A stretch of DNA of 64,000 nt from Verpa conica (lineage: Eukaryota > Ascomycota > Pezizomycetes > Pezizales > Morchellaceae): the NCBI GenBank assembly GCA_033030425.1, contig JAUFSD010000020.1:434001-498000 (forward strand). The letters run 5' to 3'. Each line of letters begins with the position of its first letter. Within the stretch, counting starts at the first letter, position 1. Shown here one piece after another: positions 23,040 to 33,394 of this stretch. Both the position numbers and the translations under genes were made by a program. The notes below the pieces were generated by a model. The model was given only the letters and a program-made list of their open reading frames with translations, searched no databases and was not told the origin of the DNA.

Positions 23040-23909
23040 TATGCAAAGTCACCAAGAAAGTCACAGAAATTAGCAGTTACTCACGGACCATGCAGGAAAC
23101 TCAAATGTGCAATTACTTGAGCAAATGGATTACTGGGATTTCCACTCACATTTGGTTTAATGAAAGAGATAGCCGTATATTTGGTAGATAACTGGGCAAA
23201 TGGGTGTAAGTTAGGGGCCCACTGGCCTAGTAGACTTTTAGACCGGGATTCTGAATTATCCTGGCGCTTCGCATCGCGGCTGAAGTGGCAGCGCGCGTTG
23301 CGGAAATTAATCAGTCAATTGTCTCTTGTCCGCGCTGTCGTTAAATATAACTACAAGGTGGACACATCTATGTTAGATCCTGTGATTAGCTGCCAGAGTA
23401 CCCACCTCCTCGGACAATTTCTTTCTCAAAGCGAGTCATATTAATACAACCATTTTACCTTTCATTAATGTACCTTTCAGGCGAGATTCAATACTGCGCT
23501 AATTTACTCGGAGGTTGGGCCGCCCATAGTATGTTCTTAGTTCAGTCACAGTGTTTAGTGGGCGTGGCACTGTGAATTACCGGAGGTGCTGAGCAACTAC
23601 GTCAGCTATCCTAATCTAAACGAGAGGTATAATATTAATATTGGAATCTTAGGGTGCGCCTGGAATCAAATAAAGGCATATATCATAGTTTGGGCTATGC
23701 CCAGCATCCCTCGAGCAGAGTTTCACTGGAATAACATCAGCTTTGACGGTTTACTAACAGATCTAGCATATGTCTGGGGATTTGAACCACTCTGGCAGTT
23801 AAAGTACATGCCGAAAGTAGACTACAACGCCAAGAACACCCTAGACTCCTACTGGTGCCACGACACATGGGGGCTCTCAAACTTAAAAGTTGTCTTCAAA
23901 GGTGCTTAG
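23040..23909 (+). pseudogene. Possible decayed coding region of unknown family
   Basis: Three stretches in this interval look protein-like but lie in different frames or are separated by stops. They are KWITGISTHIWFNERDSRIF (about 23115-23185), AEVAARVAEINQSIVSCPRC (about 23280-23335), and a Trp-rich frame at about 23553-23909 containing AYVWGFEPLWQLKYMPKV. The IWFNERDSRIF string recalls the C-terminal region of some LINE reverse transcriptases (IW-x-x-R-N-x-R), but that is a weak resemblance from memory. There is no intact gene, and a SINE copy begins about 20 bases downstream. Confidence 0.25.
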
Positions 23910-23928
23910 GTATAAGTACTTACACCGC

Positions 23929-24047
23929 GTCCATGGCGTAATGGCAGCTTCTCCCAATGAACCCCACTGGTTGGCGAAAAACGGCGGGAGAAGAGAGTGA
24001 GGTTCATTTCCTCACGGGCGCGGTCCCTCCTCCTTTTTTATTTTTTT
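23929..24047 (+). mobile_element. tRNA-derived SINE-like element, family A, copy 5
   Basis: Starts at TTACACCGCGTCC, lacking the AAGCTTT block seen before other copies. It keeps the A box, the perfect CTTCTCCC/GGGAGAAG stem, the T-arm-like hairpin, and a TTTTTTATTTTTTT tail. Confidence 0.8.
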
Positions 24048-24736
24048 CAACCCTCAAACAAAACTCGGGATAAAATATATAAAATCACTGATAAATAAGA
24101 TGAACTCTTACAGAAGTATACAAAGGTTTAAAAATACATGAATAAGCGTTTTATAACCGACATGATAAGGTCCTGTATGTAAGGACATACTATAGCATGA
24201 AAATAAATTAATAGAATTGCTATCTACTTGTTAAGTCAGGTGATTCAATCTTTCGGGACTTGATATTAGAAACTCTCTTTCATGCCAACCCTTATTATTA
24301 CATATACATCAAAGTATCTACTTTGCAACCGAGTGACACTGAGTGATCGATTCTGCGGAGATACAATATAACCCTCAAATCAATCCCACCACTACAACTG
24401 CATCGTACCTCCACTCACGCTTTTCCTACCGATCAAAGACTACGAATTGCAGTATATCCGTGTGTGTAATATTCCGGCTTTTCCGTTGACTTACAAGGTT
24501 CAACTCTATTCGACTTGAGCAATAGGCATAGTCAAGCGCTATCTGCATTTCTTCAGCTCCCAGCAGTGCATTAGGAATAACCCGTATCCACACAACTTCG
24601 TGCTCGATCGGATTAATGCCTCCATCATTTATGCCGCATTATTTTCTTTAAAAATATTAAATAGTAGTTCTAAGCTCACGCTAGTATTGATCGGGAACGT
24701 TGGACAAAACACGTGATTCATGCTTGGGACCTTGAT
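24048..24736. other. Intergenic, no supported gene
   Basis: AT-rich sequence with no frame or repeat that I can support. Confidence 0.5.
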
Positions 24737-24888
24737 CAGAGGTTTAAATGGGCCGGCCCGGGCTCAAAACTAGGGTGGCCCGGCCTGGCCCAATAATCAA
24801 TTTAGTATGGTGATTGCTGGCCCGGGCCACATATACGGTGGCTGGGCCGGCCCGAATTAATTAATGGGCCGGCCCATTTAAACCTCTG
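24737..24888 (+). mobile_element. hAT-like MITE, copy 2, with 8-bp target-site duplication
   Basis: 152 bp with near-perfect terminal inverted repeats: CAGAGGTTTAAATGGGCCGG on the left and its complement ending TTTAAACCTCTG on the right. It is flanked by ACCTTGAT (24729-24736) and ACCTTGAC (24889-24896), which match at 7 of 8 bases. CAGAG termini with 8-bp duplications are the hallmark of the hAT superfamily. The interior holds several GGGCC/GGCCC blocks and no ORF. Confidence 0.75.
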
Positions 24889-25311
24889 ACCTTGACCGGA
24901 ATGAAGAACTACTACCGAATTCTCGGCGTAGTGCGTGAACATTTTCTTCTTGAACCCGGGAAGTTAGTAGATACAGCCGGCAGACCAATTTGGTATTTGA
25001 GCTAAGAATGCTCCCTTCCTATTATACTCATCTCATTAACAGTAGCTCTAACTGTGATGCATAGTAATAAAATATTTACGTTCCCTCGGCCGGAATAATA
25101 TTGTATATAACAAGACTATTGTTCTAAGATAGGAAACAACAGCCGGCGCCAAGATATCGACATTAAGGGTACTGTGGGTTGCCTGAAACCTGCAGAGCCA
25201 GTGATTACCCCGCACATCTAACCGACTTCCGGCTCAAACAAAACTACTTTATCTCCTCCACAATCTCCGATCCGATTCGACAGGAAAAGACTGTACTTAT
25301 TTTATACTATA
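24889..25311. other. 5' flank of the RING-finger gene
   Basis: No gene seen. It contains the right target-site copy of the MITE, then sequence leading to the ATG at 25312. TTTTATACTATA just before the ATG may be part of the core promoter. Confidence 0.4.
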
Positions 25312-26741
25312 ATGGCGAGGAGAAATCGTGGGCGCCGTAATGGCAGCCAGAGGCAACCACAACCTCCGCAAAACCCGCCAGAACAGGGCTCCGCAAGTAC
25401 TTTGAATCCCCGTAGTACCCACTTTGGCTCCATAGTGGAAGACGGTGGTAACAACGCCATACTGTGGACCCGTGTTGAGAAGTAATACCAAACCACTAAT
25501 AAAATCCCGTTAGCCAACCTACCAAGACACGATGAGCAATCCGAGCGCCAAGCTACCCAACAATCACCCTTTTTCCCATTTCGAGACTTTGACGGGTTCC
25601 AGCGTATGCTTAGTCATATGAGAGAGACTGCGACCCCACCTACTGGGCTGTCTAATCAAGAATACCACAATCCAGCTAGCACTGGCCGGGGTAATGTACA
25701 TCGAGGGCGCAGCGGTAGAGGTGGTTACCGTGGACGCGGCGCATCTCGTGTTAGCTTGGGGAGCTCGGAAAACCCCCACTCACCACGGGTACGAGATGTA
25801 GGGGTCGGGGGATCATTGGTCATTCCAGACGAACTGAGAGAGGGGGAGCCACAACGCCCGGTACGTGCGGAAACTAGACAAACCAGGGCGAGTCTTCTAC
25901 CACCCCGTGCGAATCGACCACTCCATGGAGCGAATTCTCCAACTATTCAAGCGCCAAGCACTCCATATACGGTACGCACATGGGCACAGCTTATAAATCC
26001 AAGGGGACGTCTACGCAATGTGCAGCACTCGATTGAGCGACCTGAAAACGATCAGCCCCCATCCCAACAACAGTCACAGAATGAGGAGCCCCCATCTGAG
26101 GAGCAGCTACTGAATGAGGAACCCCCATCCCAGGAACATCTACACAATCAGGAGGCTCTTTTACCTCAGCAACCCCTGCCCTTACCCTTAGCCTTTAGCT
26201 CTTCGTCGGAGAGTGACTCGGAACCACCAACTGAACCTCTAGACTTGAAATCTCTCGCCGAGAATGCATCTATTCTTCTCGAACTATACAGTAGGTCCCA
26301 CGTAAACGGAGATGAAGCTGAAAGCCGCCAGCTCATTGAGAGCGCCTTTGAGTGTGTTTCCAAAGTCCGCACACATCATCAGGTTACAGAAACTCAGAGT
26401 GAAAATCCACGCGAGAAACTAAAGGAGGAGCATGAAAATGTGAAAATTGATGTAGGGTGTATTATCTGCTATAGTGAGATAGCAGATACATTACTGGTCC
26501 CGTGTAATCACCTCGTACTTTGTGCAGTATGTGGCAACCCTTTCTTATCGGCGATGGTTGCGAATACTAATTATTGGAATGGCAGTCATGCTGTGATATC
26601 ATGGGAATAAAAGACAAGAGTCATGCACTGAGTGGGTCTATACCTTGTCCAGTATGTAGGGCGAATATCCTCGATAGAGTATGTATATCCACCCCTATAG
26701 CTATAACACATGACCCTATAGTGATTGGAACTATATGCTGA
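25312..26741 (+). CDS. RING-finger protein, probable E3 ubiquitin ligase (434 aa)
   Basis: Predicted join(25312..25447, 25514..26526, 26586..26741). Both introns have good signals (GTAACA, CACTAATA, GTTAG; GTATGT, ATACTAAT, GGCAG) and keep frame. The first ATG of the long frame is at 25606, but the upstream exon with ATG 25312 splices in-frame, so I prefer it. The N-terminus is very basic with Arg-Gly motifs (MARRNRGRRNG; then GRGNVHRGRSGRGGYRGRG), typical of RNA-binding or disordered regions. The middle is Pro/Gln/Glu-rich with a loose repeat of NEEPPSQ. The C-terminus is a C3HC4 RING: CIIC, CNHLVLC, ASC and CPVC, the last two pairs split by intron 2. Without splicing the second half of the RING is lost, which supports the model. 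RING domains of this C-terminal kind recruit E2 enzymes. Substrate unknown. Confidence 0.72.
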
Positions 26742-27302
26742 TAGTACTCTGGACTGCGTAGATAAAGGTATTTAGATGTTAATGATATGCACTGCTTTTT
26801 AGCTTATAAGTACATATAAGGTATGAGAATACTGGGTAATATTTTTGAACGGAGCCTGCTACTTTCTATGTATTTACTAGATTGAATTCGTGCGATGCGT
26901 GTTACTAAAAAATACCTCAATATATACATTTTCCGGATAATCCTATTTTACCGGTACCATTATGATACCTATTTTGACTATTTTAGCTGGTGATGAGGAA
27001 AGTATTGATATATATTCTGACGCATTGGCAGAGCTCACAGCATAGCTGCATAAATAACTTCATACTTTCAGGTCAAGTTATGAATTGGTGCAAGTCTATA
27101 TGTCGCCTACACCAGTAATTACACCGTAGGTAGTGCCTCAGAGAGTTCAATACCAATTGATGATACAATATACCGACTTAGAAGATGACTTGCAGGATAA
27201 ATATCACCAACAAACCAAAGAACACGATATAAGACCATGAACATTATCTTTCAATACTCGATATTTCAATGATCCATTATATCGGTCGGTCATAGCCGGT
27301 GT
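26742..27302. other. Intergenic, no supported gene
   Basis: 3' flank of the RING gene and AT-rich sequence. Nothing supported. Confidence 0.5.
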
Positions 27303-27395
27303 TTTAGTGTAAGCCGAGGCTTAAGAGTCATTCAGGGTTAGGTGACAACCCACAACCTCGGCAAGAGCGGGGTAATCTTCAGGCACCCAACCCGA
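27303..27395 (+). repeat. Duplicated 5' flank block, copy 1
   Basis: The block with TCAGGGTTAGGTGACAACC and CTCGGCAAGAGCGGGGTAAT lies about 200-270 bases before the gene at 27579. It recurs at about 28969-29062, at a similar distance before its paralogue. A second shared piece, TAGGCTCATCAGCTAAC (CCGCTAAC in the other), precedes each ATG closely. Its conservation may reflect recent duplication or a shared promoter. Confidence 0.7.
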
Positions 27396-27578
27396 AATCT
27401 ACCAGAGCTACCCTCATAATATTATCAAACTCTACGCCATCCCCACACCATTTTACAGAGTAACCAGTATATCCACAATATCGTTTCCGCCCTTTCCGGT
27501 AAACACAGGTGACCTCCCTAGTAATGCTGGACGTCCATTTAGGCTCATCAGCTAACTTACAATAGACATACTTCAATC

Positions 27579-28355
27579 ATGTCGCAAGAAGCAAGTACAT
27601 CGATCGGCGCAGGGGATAACGAAACTGCAAACCCTGCTCCGGCCTCGACGAACAACGATACGAGACTTTCCAACGTAGACCGCTTCCTCAACTTTATGGA
27701 TCAGATAGTTGTCGGGGTACTCCCGCAAGTCAAACGCGACGGGCCTGGATACCTTAACTGGGAGGGTGCAAAGCTCTCGCTCGAGATCCTAAAGTCAATT
27801 TCAGATACTACCCGGGTTTTGGCAGAGACCGACCGAATTGAAGCAGCTAGATGGTGTCAAAGTGAGCAGGCAGAGATCAAGAGAGAAAGCGGCTCATCGG
27901 AGATTACCAATAACACTAGTGAGGTTCAAGAGTCCACTGTGAAGGATGCGGAGGCACCAGAACGAAGACAGTTGGATATGTCATCGAATGTCTTTAGCGG
28001 GCTTACTGGATCGGTGTCATGGAGCGAACTAGAGCAGATGAGCGAGGATAAATTGATGGAGCTGGACGAAATGTTGAAGAGGATTGTTGGGAATGCTTTA
28101 GACGGCACCAAGAGCTGGAGGCAAATTGGTCAAATAATTCACGAACACCTTGTGCAATTTGGATTCCGGTTTGCACCTTACAGCGGGGAGTACACAAATG
28201 CAAACTGGTCACGTGCCCTCGATCGCAACCAGTTGGACCTCCCGAGAATTCGTGAGGCAATTGACTGCTGTGCGGATATACATGAGCGGCGGCTTTCGAA
28301 CGAGATGCTACAAGTAGTTCGGCGCTTGATGGAAGTTCGAGGCTTTCAAATTTAA
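27579..28355 (+). CDS. Hypothetical protein, orphan family, paralogue 1 (258 aa)
   Basis: Single exon from ATG at 27579 (context CAATCATGTCG). Its paralogue at 29268-30023 aligns along the full length. Shared blocks are LSLEILKSISDTTRVLAET versus LSLNALNTLAETTRILAET with IEAAR after it, then NVFSG with SWSELEQMSEDKL, LDEMLKRIV, IHEHLVQFGF and a C-terminal SNEMLQVVRRLMEVRGFQI. The sequence is soluble and helical-looking, with no signal peptide, membrane segment or known motif that I can name. The variable middle (about residues 95-130) is charged and probably disordered. The duplicated 5' flank suggests shared expression. Function unknown; possibly a lineage-specific family. Confidence 0.65.
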   Translation: MSQEASTSIGAGDNETANPAPASTNNDTRLSNVDRFLNFMDQIVVGVLPQVKRDGPGYLNWEGAKLSLEILKSISDTTRVLAETDRIEAARWCQSEQAEIKRESGSSEITNNTSEVQESTVKDAEAPERRQLDMSSNVFSGLTGSVSWSELEQMSEDKLMELDEMLKRIVGNALDGTKSWRQIGQIIHEHLVQFGFRFAPYSGEYTNANWSRALDRNQLDLPRIREAIDCCADIHERRLSNEMLQVVRRLMEVRGFQI

Positions 28356-28968
28356 CTATGTACGTACATAGATATAGACGTTTGACCATGAAGTAGTATC
28401 TTTGGTTTAGAATCTTCATTACTGTAATAAGTGACATCAAAGTTCATAACACCCGAACATTCTTCAACCCAGAAAAGGATTAACTTATTACAATGGATAA
28501 ATCAAAGGTTTATCATAGCTCAGAGAGTTTGCTTTCCCACCCATTCACCTATTTCTTCATGAATTACATGAAGCAGTAAATTAAGTTGATTATTCTCTCG
28601 TGCTTTTAGCTCTACCAAGTAGCAAAATACATCAGTTAAGAGCGCTAACTACTTATGTATTATATCCCCTAAGTCCCCAGCTACCTTTGTCCGCATGTCT
28701 TGCATCATCTATCTACGCCTCCCTTCCACATCCTTTTCTTCTCCATTCCTTAATCCATAACAAATGCCCTGTCCCCTCGCACCCTCCACCCTCTTCCCCC
28801 GCTCCCCGACTAAGCCCTCCCCAACACATCCCTCACGCTGTTTTGTCCTAATATTGTCCTTTTCTCTCTCCTATCCACCTCACATATTTTGGCGCAGTGT
28901 TATATTTAGTGCGCAGCCGCGCTTTAATGCGATGAGGTCCACCTTACATCGGGCAACCATTGCCAGTG
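28356..28968. other. Intergenic with pyrimidine-rich stretch at about 28670-28880
   Basis: A strongly C/T-rich plus strand (CCCTCCACCCTCTTCCCCC) precedes the second paralogue by 400-600 bases. Frames opened by this composition (28600-28979) are low-complexity and not called as genes. Confidence 0.5.
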
Positions 28969-29062
28969 TTGCCGTGTAGGCCGATGCTTCCGACTTTTTC
29001 AGGGTTAGGTGACAACCAACAGGCTCGGCAAGAGCGGGGTAATGTTCAGGCACCCCACAACA
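28969..29062 (+). repeat. Duplicated 5' flank block, copy 2
   Basis: Counterpart of the block at 27303-27395, with the same TCAGGGTTAGGTGACAACC and CTCGGCAAGAGCGGGGTAAT. It lies about 210-300 bases before the paralogue ATG at 29268. Confidence 0.7.
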
Positions 29063-29267
29063 ACCATACCGGCTATCAACATCTCTACTTGACCGAACTC
29101 TGTCCACATCCGATTGTCACCGCTTGCGCCAGCCATCCGTTTCTACCGTGTCATAAAGTGTATCCTGAATATCTTTCCCCCCCCACTCCAGCCATCACAG
29201 GTAATTTCCCCGATAACAGATGTCAAGATAGGCTCATCCGCTAACCTCCAATAGTTCTACTTCAACT

Positions 29268-30023
29268 ATGCCGATAGTCCTGGGTGGAATTTCTATCCCC
29301 GATGGCGCCATAACCACAAATCAAATCTCAACGAACGGTGGCGCGAGAAACGCTAATGTACAACGCTCTTTCGACCTCATGGATACGATAGTCGTATCGG
29401 TGGTGAAGCACGCCGGGGCTGAAAACGTTGACCACGAGTCTACAAGACTCTCGCTAAATGCCTTGAACACACTTGCGGAAACAACACGGATATTAGCCGA
29501 GACTGGGTGGATTGAAGCAGCCAGATTGGCCCATGCTGAGCAAGTACCATTACAGGGGAGAGCTGAATCGGAGGTCAGGATGGATACCGGTATGGTTCAA
29601 GATCCCACGGGCGCCATGGAGCGGGCCACACGCCAGCGACGATCGATCATGTCACCGAATATCTTCAGTGGCCGTTCAGGTTACATTACCTGGAGGGAGT
29701 TAGAGGACATGAGTGACGAGAGGCTAGAGTTCCTGGATAAAATGCTCAAGAGGATTGTGGTGAAGGTGTGTGTCCATGGCCTTAGTTGGGAGAATACTGG
29801 GTTAGCGATTCACGAGGAACTGGTTGAGTTTGGGTTCCAGATATCGTCTAAGGAGGGATGCCGCGGCACAGATTGGAATAATGTTGCGAATCCCAAGAAA
29901 TCTGACTTGTCAAGGATAATTGAGGCAGTAGATTTCTCCGCACAAAAGGGAGGTCAGTGGTATGCAAGCGAGATGCTCCAAGTAGTTTGGCACTTGATGG
30001 AGGCTCGAGGTTTTCAGGTTTGA
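29268..30023 (+). CDS. Hypothetical protein, orphan family, paralogue 2 (251 aa)
   Basis: Single exon, tandem to the gene at 27579 in the same orientation and 1.69 kb downstream. Residues shared with the paralogue cluster in three zones: a helix around TRILAET, the NIFSGRSGYITWRELEDMS region, and the C-terminal IHEELVEFGF / ASEMLQVVWHLMEARGFQV. The N-terminal 30 residues have diverged completely, while the frame is uninterrupted in both copies. This suggests selection on both proteins after an old duplication. No known domain recognised. Confidence 0.65.
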   Translation: MPIVLGGISIPDGAITTNQISTNGGARNANVQRSFDLMDTIVVSVVKHAGAENVDHESTRLSLNALNTLAETTRILAETGWIEAARLAHAEQVPLQGRAESEVRMDTGMVQDPTGAMERATRQRRSIMSPNIFSGRSGYITWRELEDMSDERLEFLDKMLKRIVVKVCVHGLSWENTGLAIHEELVEFGFQISSKEGCRGTDWNNVANPKKSDLSRIIEAVDFSAQKGGQWYASEMLQVVWHLMEARGFQV

Positions 30024-31513
30024 CCATGTACATACAAGGGCAACTTACTCATGGATTTATACCGAGGAGGAGGGTCTTTAGTTTTTAAACGAGTATCTTA
30101 ACTACACCCTGCTGCAAGTGGAATCCTAACCCTGGAAACATACATTTATCAACGCTCCATTAATACTATGATTACTTGTAGTCATCATAATACACTTAAC
30201 CATGACCCTGCTGACACGACATGAACAGGGGAGGTTATGTGGTATCTAGATGAACATGAGGCCGAGGAGTACGGTAATAGCGACATCTACCTTTGTTCTG
30301 CTTCTTTGCTTTACCGGATATCAGATAGACATACCTGTAGTTTGTTAATATAAACATAGGATACGACTCCCATATGTGGTTGGTTACCATTTCATGAAGC
30401 TGTTAATATGCCAGATTGCACTCGTGAAATATCCTAAATTTATTTTTACGTTTATAACATGGAGAGATATGGCAGCGTGTGACCTTATCTCGAAAAGCCT
30501 TTACAGGGCTCGTCGACGCGGCTATCTGTTGCTGCGCAGCTCATTCCATTGTTCGCCTATCCCGGGTGCTGAGGTAAGTGGCGCAAGTGAGAGGCGATAC
30601 AGTGGTGTTGCGGCTCAACAAGGCTTGCCTCATCTCCACGCTAGCCACATCGCGCAATACTTTCTATACGTCTCTTCAGCCGACCACGCGGGCAATCACA
30701 GGATCAGGCTTGACGGGAGTCTAGCGCGCGGCCCATATAACATCATGAGCCCACACTCTAGGAATAGGAAGTGCGTTCAGCAGTGACACCCCCGAGTGTA
30801 CAGACTACCACATACGGAAACGATTGAAAGGGCTAAACCCGACATCTTCTAGGTCTCCAAGGCGCCGGGTAAGTCTCCCCCTACATTGAAAGTTCAAATT
30901 GAAGATCGCTGCGAAAATATTATAGATTGTTCCTACATCACAAATCGTATATACGCCGCTCACAGTCAAGAAAAGCATAACACTTAGTGGTACTAATAAA
31001 CCCCTCCGTATTCACGCTTATTATTGCTTACTGCTTTGTCTGCCGCTTTGCCTTGATGGAGATGAGAGGGTCGGTGGCATCGGCACACGAATATATGACC
31101 TAGGGGTATTTTTCCATCGAAATCTATTTAATATAAGGTAAAGGGTCGAACATCGCCGGCGTAGGCTATTCCTTACCACCTTTATGTAGTTTCGTTACAT
31201 AATTGTTAAGTTATTGGGGTCTTCTCTGCATGACCGCCCGGTTCAGGTGTTGCCGAGGGTCTGCAGGTGTTGGTGCACAGCATTATCCCTATGCGCTGGC
31301 ACCGTGGCAAAGCGTCATAGAAAGTGAGCCAGGATCGGTGAGGATTTATTCGATCCTTCGTTTGTGTGGCAGGACCGACTATATAAGTGACAAAATTACT
31401 CGGCTCCTCAAAGGCTCATCAGTGTCAGAGGATCTCCCTGCACTATTGAGAGTTAGTCTATCAACCTCTACGTATCCTGCGCCCTTGATTCAACTTTCTC
31501 GGCTCTGGCCAAT
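30024..31513. other. Intergenic, no supported gene
   Basis: A 136-aa frame at 30376-30786 is open on the plus strand but has no recognisable domain or introns. Otherwise nothing is supported. Confidence 0.4.
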
Positions 31514-32351
31514 ATGCCACCAGGGTTACCAAACAAAAAAGTAGCACTGGGGCGGGCCGCCAAGAAAAGGAACACTAGTCATGTTGCCTCAAGTCCCAGA
31601 CCCATCAGCTTCAGACATCCTGGATATCCAACTGGATTCGACATCATGTTCTATCTCCCTACCGTTGACCACCCAAGTCCTCCCAGCACTAGCCAGAGTA
31701 GAACAAGCCCGCATCCATTGCCTGACAGAGATTTTGGGATTCATCATGCTACCGCCCTTCAAGCCTGCACTATCGTTGCCTGCAACCGGAGAGGCTACCT
31801 ATCCCCCGCCAAAGTCAGTCCGGGTATCGCTTTAGAAAGCTATAAATCCGAGCAGGCCATGGAACATTCCAGGAGGATTTTGACAGGAACGACTTACTGG
31901 TTCTACCCTGTGAGCTGGATTGACAGTAGTAGTTATACATGACTATCGCCGAAATATTTCTATCTGTGATCACAGATAGGACTCGGGCTCGCATCTCAAA
32001 GCAGAGACCAGTGACTCAATCGTATCCAGATACATTCGTATTGAGGACTTTATACATAGCTGCTCCTATTAGAGCGTAATCTCGGTCAGTGTAACATAGG
32101 TGGTGACATCCAGGACAGTACGTGAGATTCTCAATAGCCTACCACTATACTGCGGCTATGCTGCTAGAATAGACATGACATATACATTCTTTCTCCGTGA
32201 GTTAACTAGAGTGCTGAGCCCTGTAGGCAATGATGATAGACACATGCAATTTCTGTTGTCATGGGATGGACCAGCTGTTGCCCCCTCTACTACAATTCAA
32301 GAAGCCCCCACAAAGCCAGGTACCAGTAACATGCAGTCAAGTGAACAATAA
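31514..32351 (+). CDS. Putative multi-exon gene of unknown family, structure uncertain
   Basis: The frame from ATG 31514 begins MPPGLPNKKVALGRAAKKR, a basic start seen in some fungal transposon or nuclear proteins, and runs to TGTTYWFYP at about 31909. There a GTGAGC donor and an ACAGATAG acceptor (near 31976) would join in frame to DSGSHLKAETSDSIV. A further intron could link to the frame REILNSLPLYCGYAARIDMT ... ELTRVLSPVGNDD, ending at 32349-32351. The last piece looks most protein-like. The second intron is poorly defined. The gene ends 13 bases before a SINE. It could also be a decayed gene. Confidence 0.3.
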
Positions 32352-32364
32352 ATCTAATAGTACA

Positions 32365-32525
32365 CACTGGGGCCATTAGTTCAACCGTATAGATGGCCCC
32401 AAACCCCGGTGCCAGCAACGATGCTGGCGTTCGAACCCGGTCAACAGCAGAGGTATGCTGGCCTCGAGCCCCGTGTGGGGGCTTGGGTACCCGCTAGTCA
32501 GCAGAACTGTTTTTTTGCTCCCCCC
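32365..32525 (+). mobile_element. tRNA-derived SINE-like element, family B, copy 2
   Basis: Begins at CACTGGGGCCATTAG. It has the A box TAGTTCAACCG (32377-32387), the B box GTTCGAACC (32429-32437), the shared body GCCTCGAGCCCCGTGTGGGG, and a T7 run at 32510-32516 followed by GCTCCCCCC. It is an inverted partner of 4263-4421, 28 kb away. Confidence 0.72.
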
Positions 32526-33394
32526 CTCATATCCCAGCACATACAGAAAGAACATAGAATGGTGCATTTATGACAACTGGCCCCATTCATGACGATCTTT
32601 TATTGTTATCATAACCTCCCCACTATGCAACATTCGGTAAAATTCTTTACGGCTCAATCCGCGCTGGTAAATAAATGTTAAGTTTTTCAACCTTTTCAGG
32701 CATCCTTACATATCACTATAATAAATTGAGTAGTGGACAAAAGTAATTTAGAGCAGAGAGCAAATGCGCTTCATATTGGCGCTGGGTTTGCTTTGCAACT
32801 AAGCGAAAACATCTGAGTCATGATGCATCATGAGCCCTCACTCGGAACTCACTCACTAGGGTTTTTGACCACAGACTGTAGACATCTACGTTTGTGTACA
32901 AGGCGTCACATAGATAATCATATGAAGGAGATGTGCGACCCATAAGTACTCTATTGGCCTTTGTCCATCATGAAAAGGTGGCCATGGGCCTTCACCTGAT
33001 ATTTCAACTGCTTACGTGTCCTCTCTTATATCAGTCTAAGGGTCCTAAGCACAACCGAATCTTTTTCAACGTCACTGTGGCCTCTCACTTGAGCCAGTAT
33101 ACCCACAGAGGTGGATTTATCTAACAGAGACTAAGCCTATCCATCGAATCCTACGCCCTCATTCATGCGACAGCTGTACCGCGCAAGAACATTAAAAAGT
33201 TCATGTTGTAGGATTCTCGGCTAGAGGATCCTGCGATGTTGTGTGGTCTTCCAAGACTTGATGGTCGACTGAACTCCAAATGTGCGTATTCGAAGTAACA
33301 TGTTTTAACATAAGAGATTTATAGTATATATCTGTCTAATCCTAGTCACTGTAACATCCAGCTCCTGATAATACACCTACTATTTCGAATATCA
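32526..33394. other. Intergenic, no supported gene
   Basis: No gene seen between the SINE and the stop codon of the DUF3433 gene. Confidence 0.5.

Noticed and set aside
28600..28979. Pro/Ser-rich frames
   Set aside because: They arise from the pyrimidine-rich tract and have no domain.
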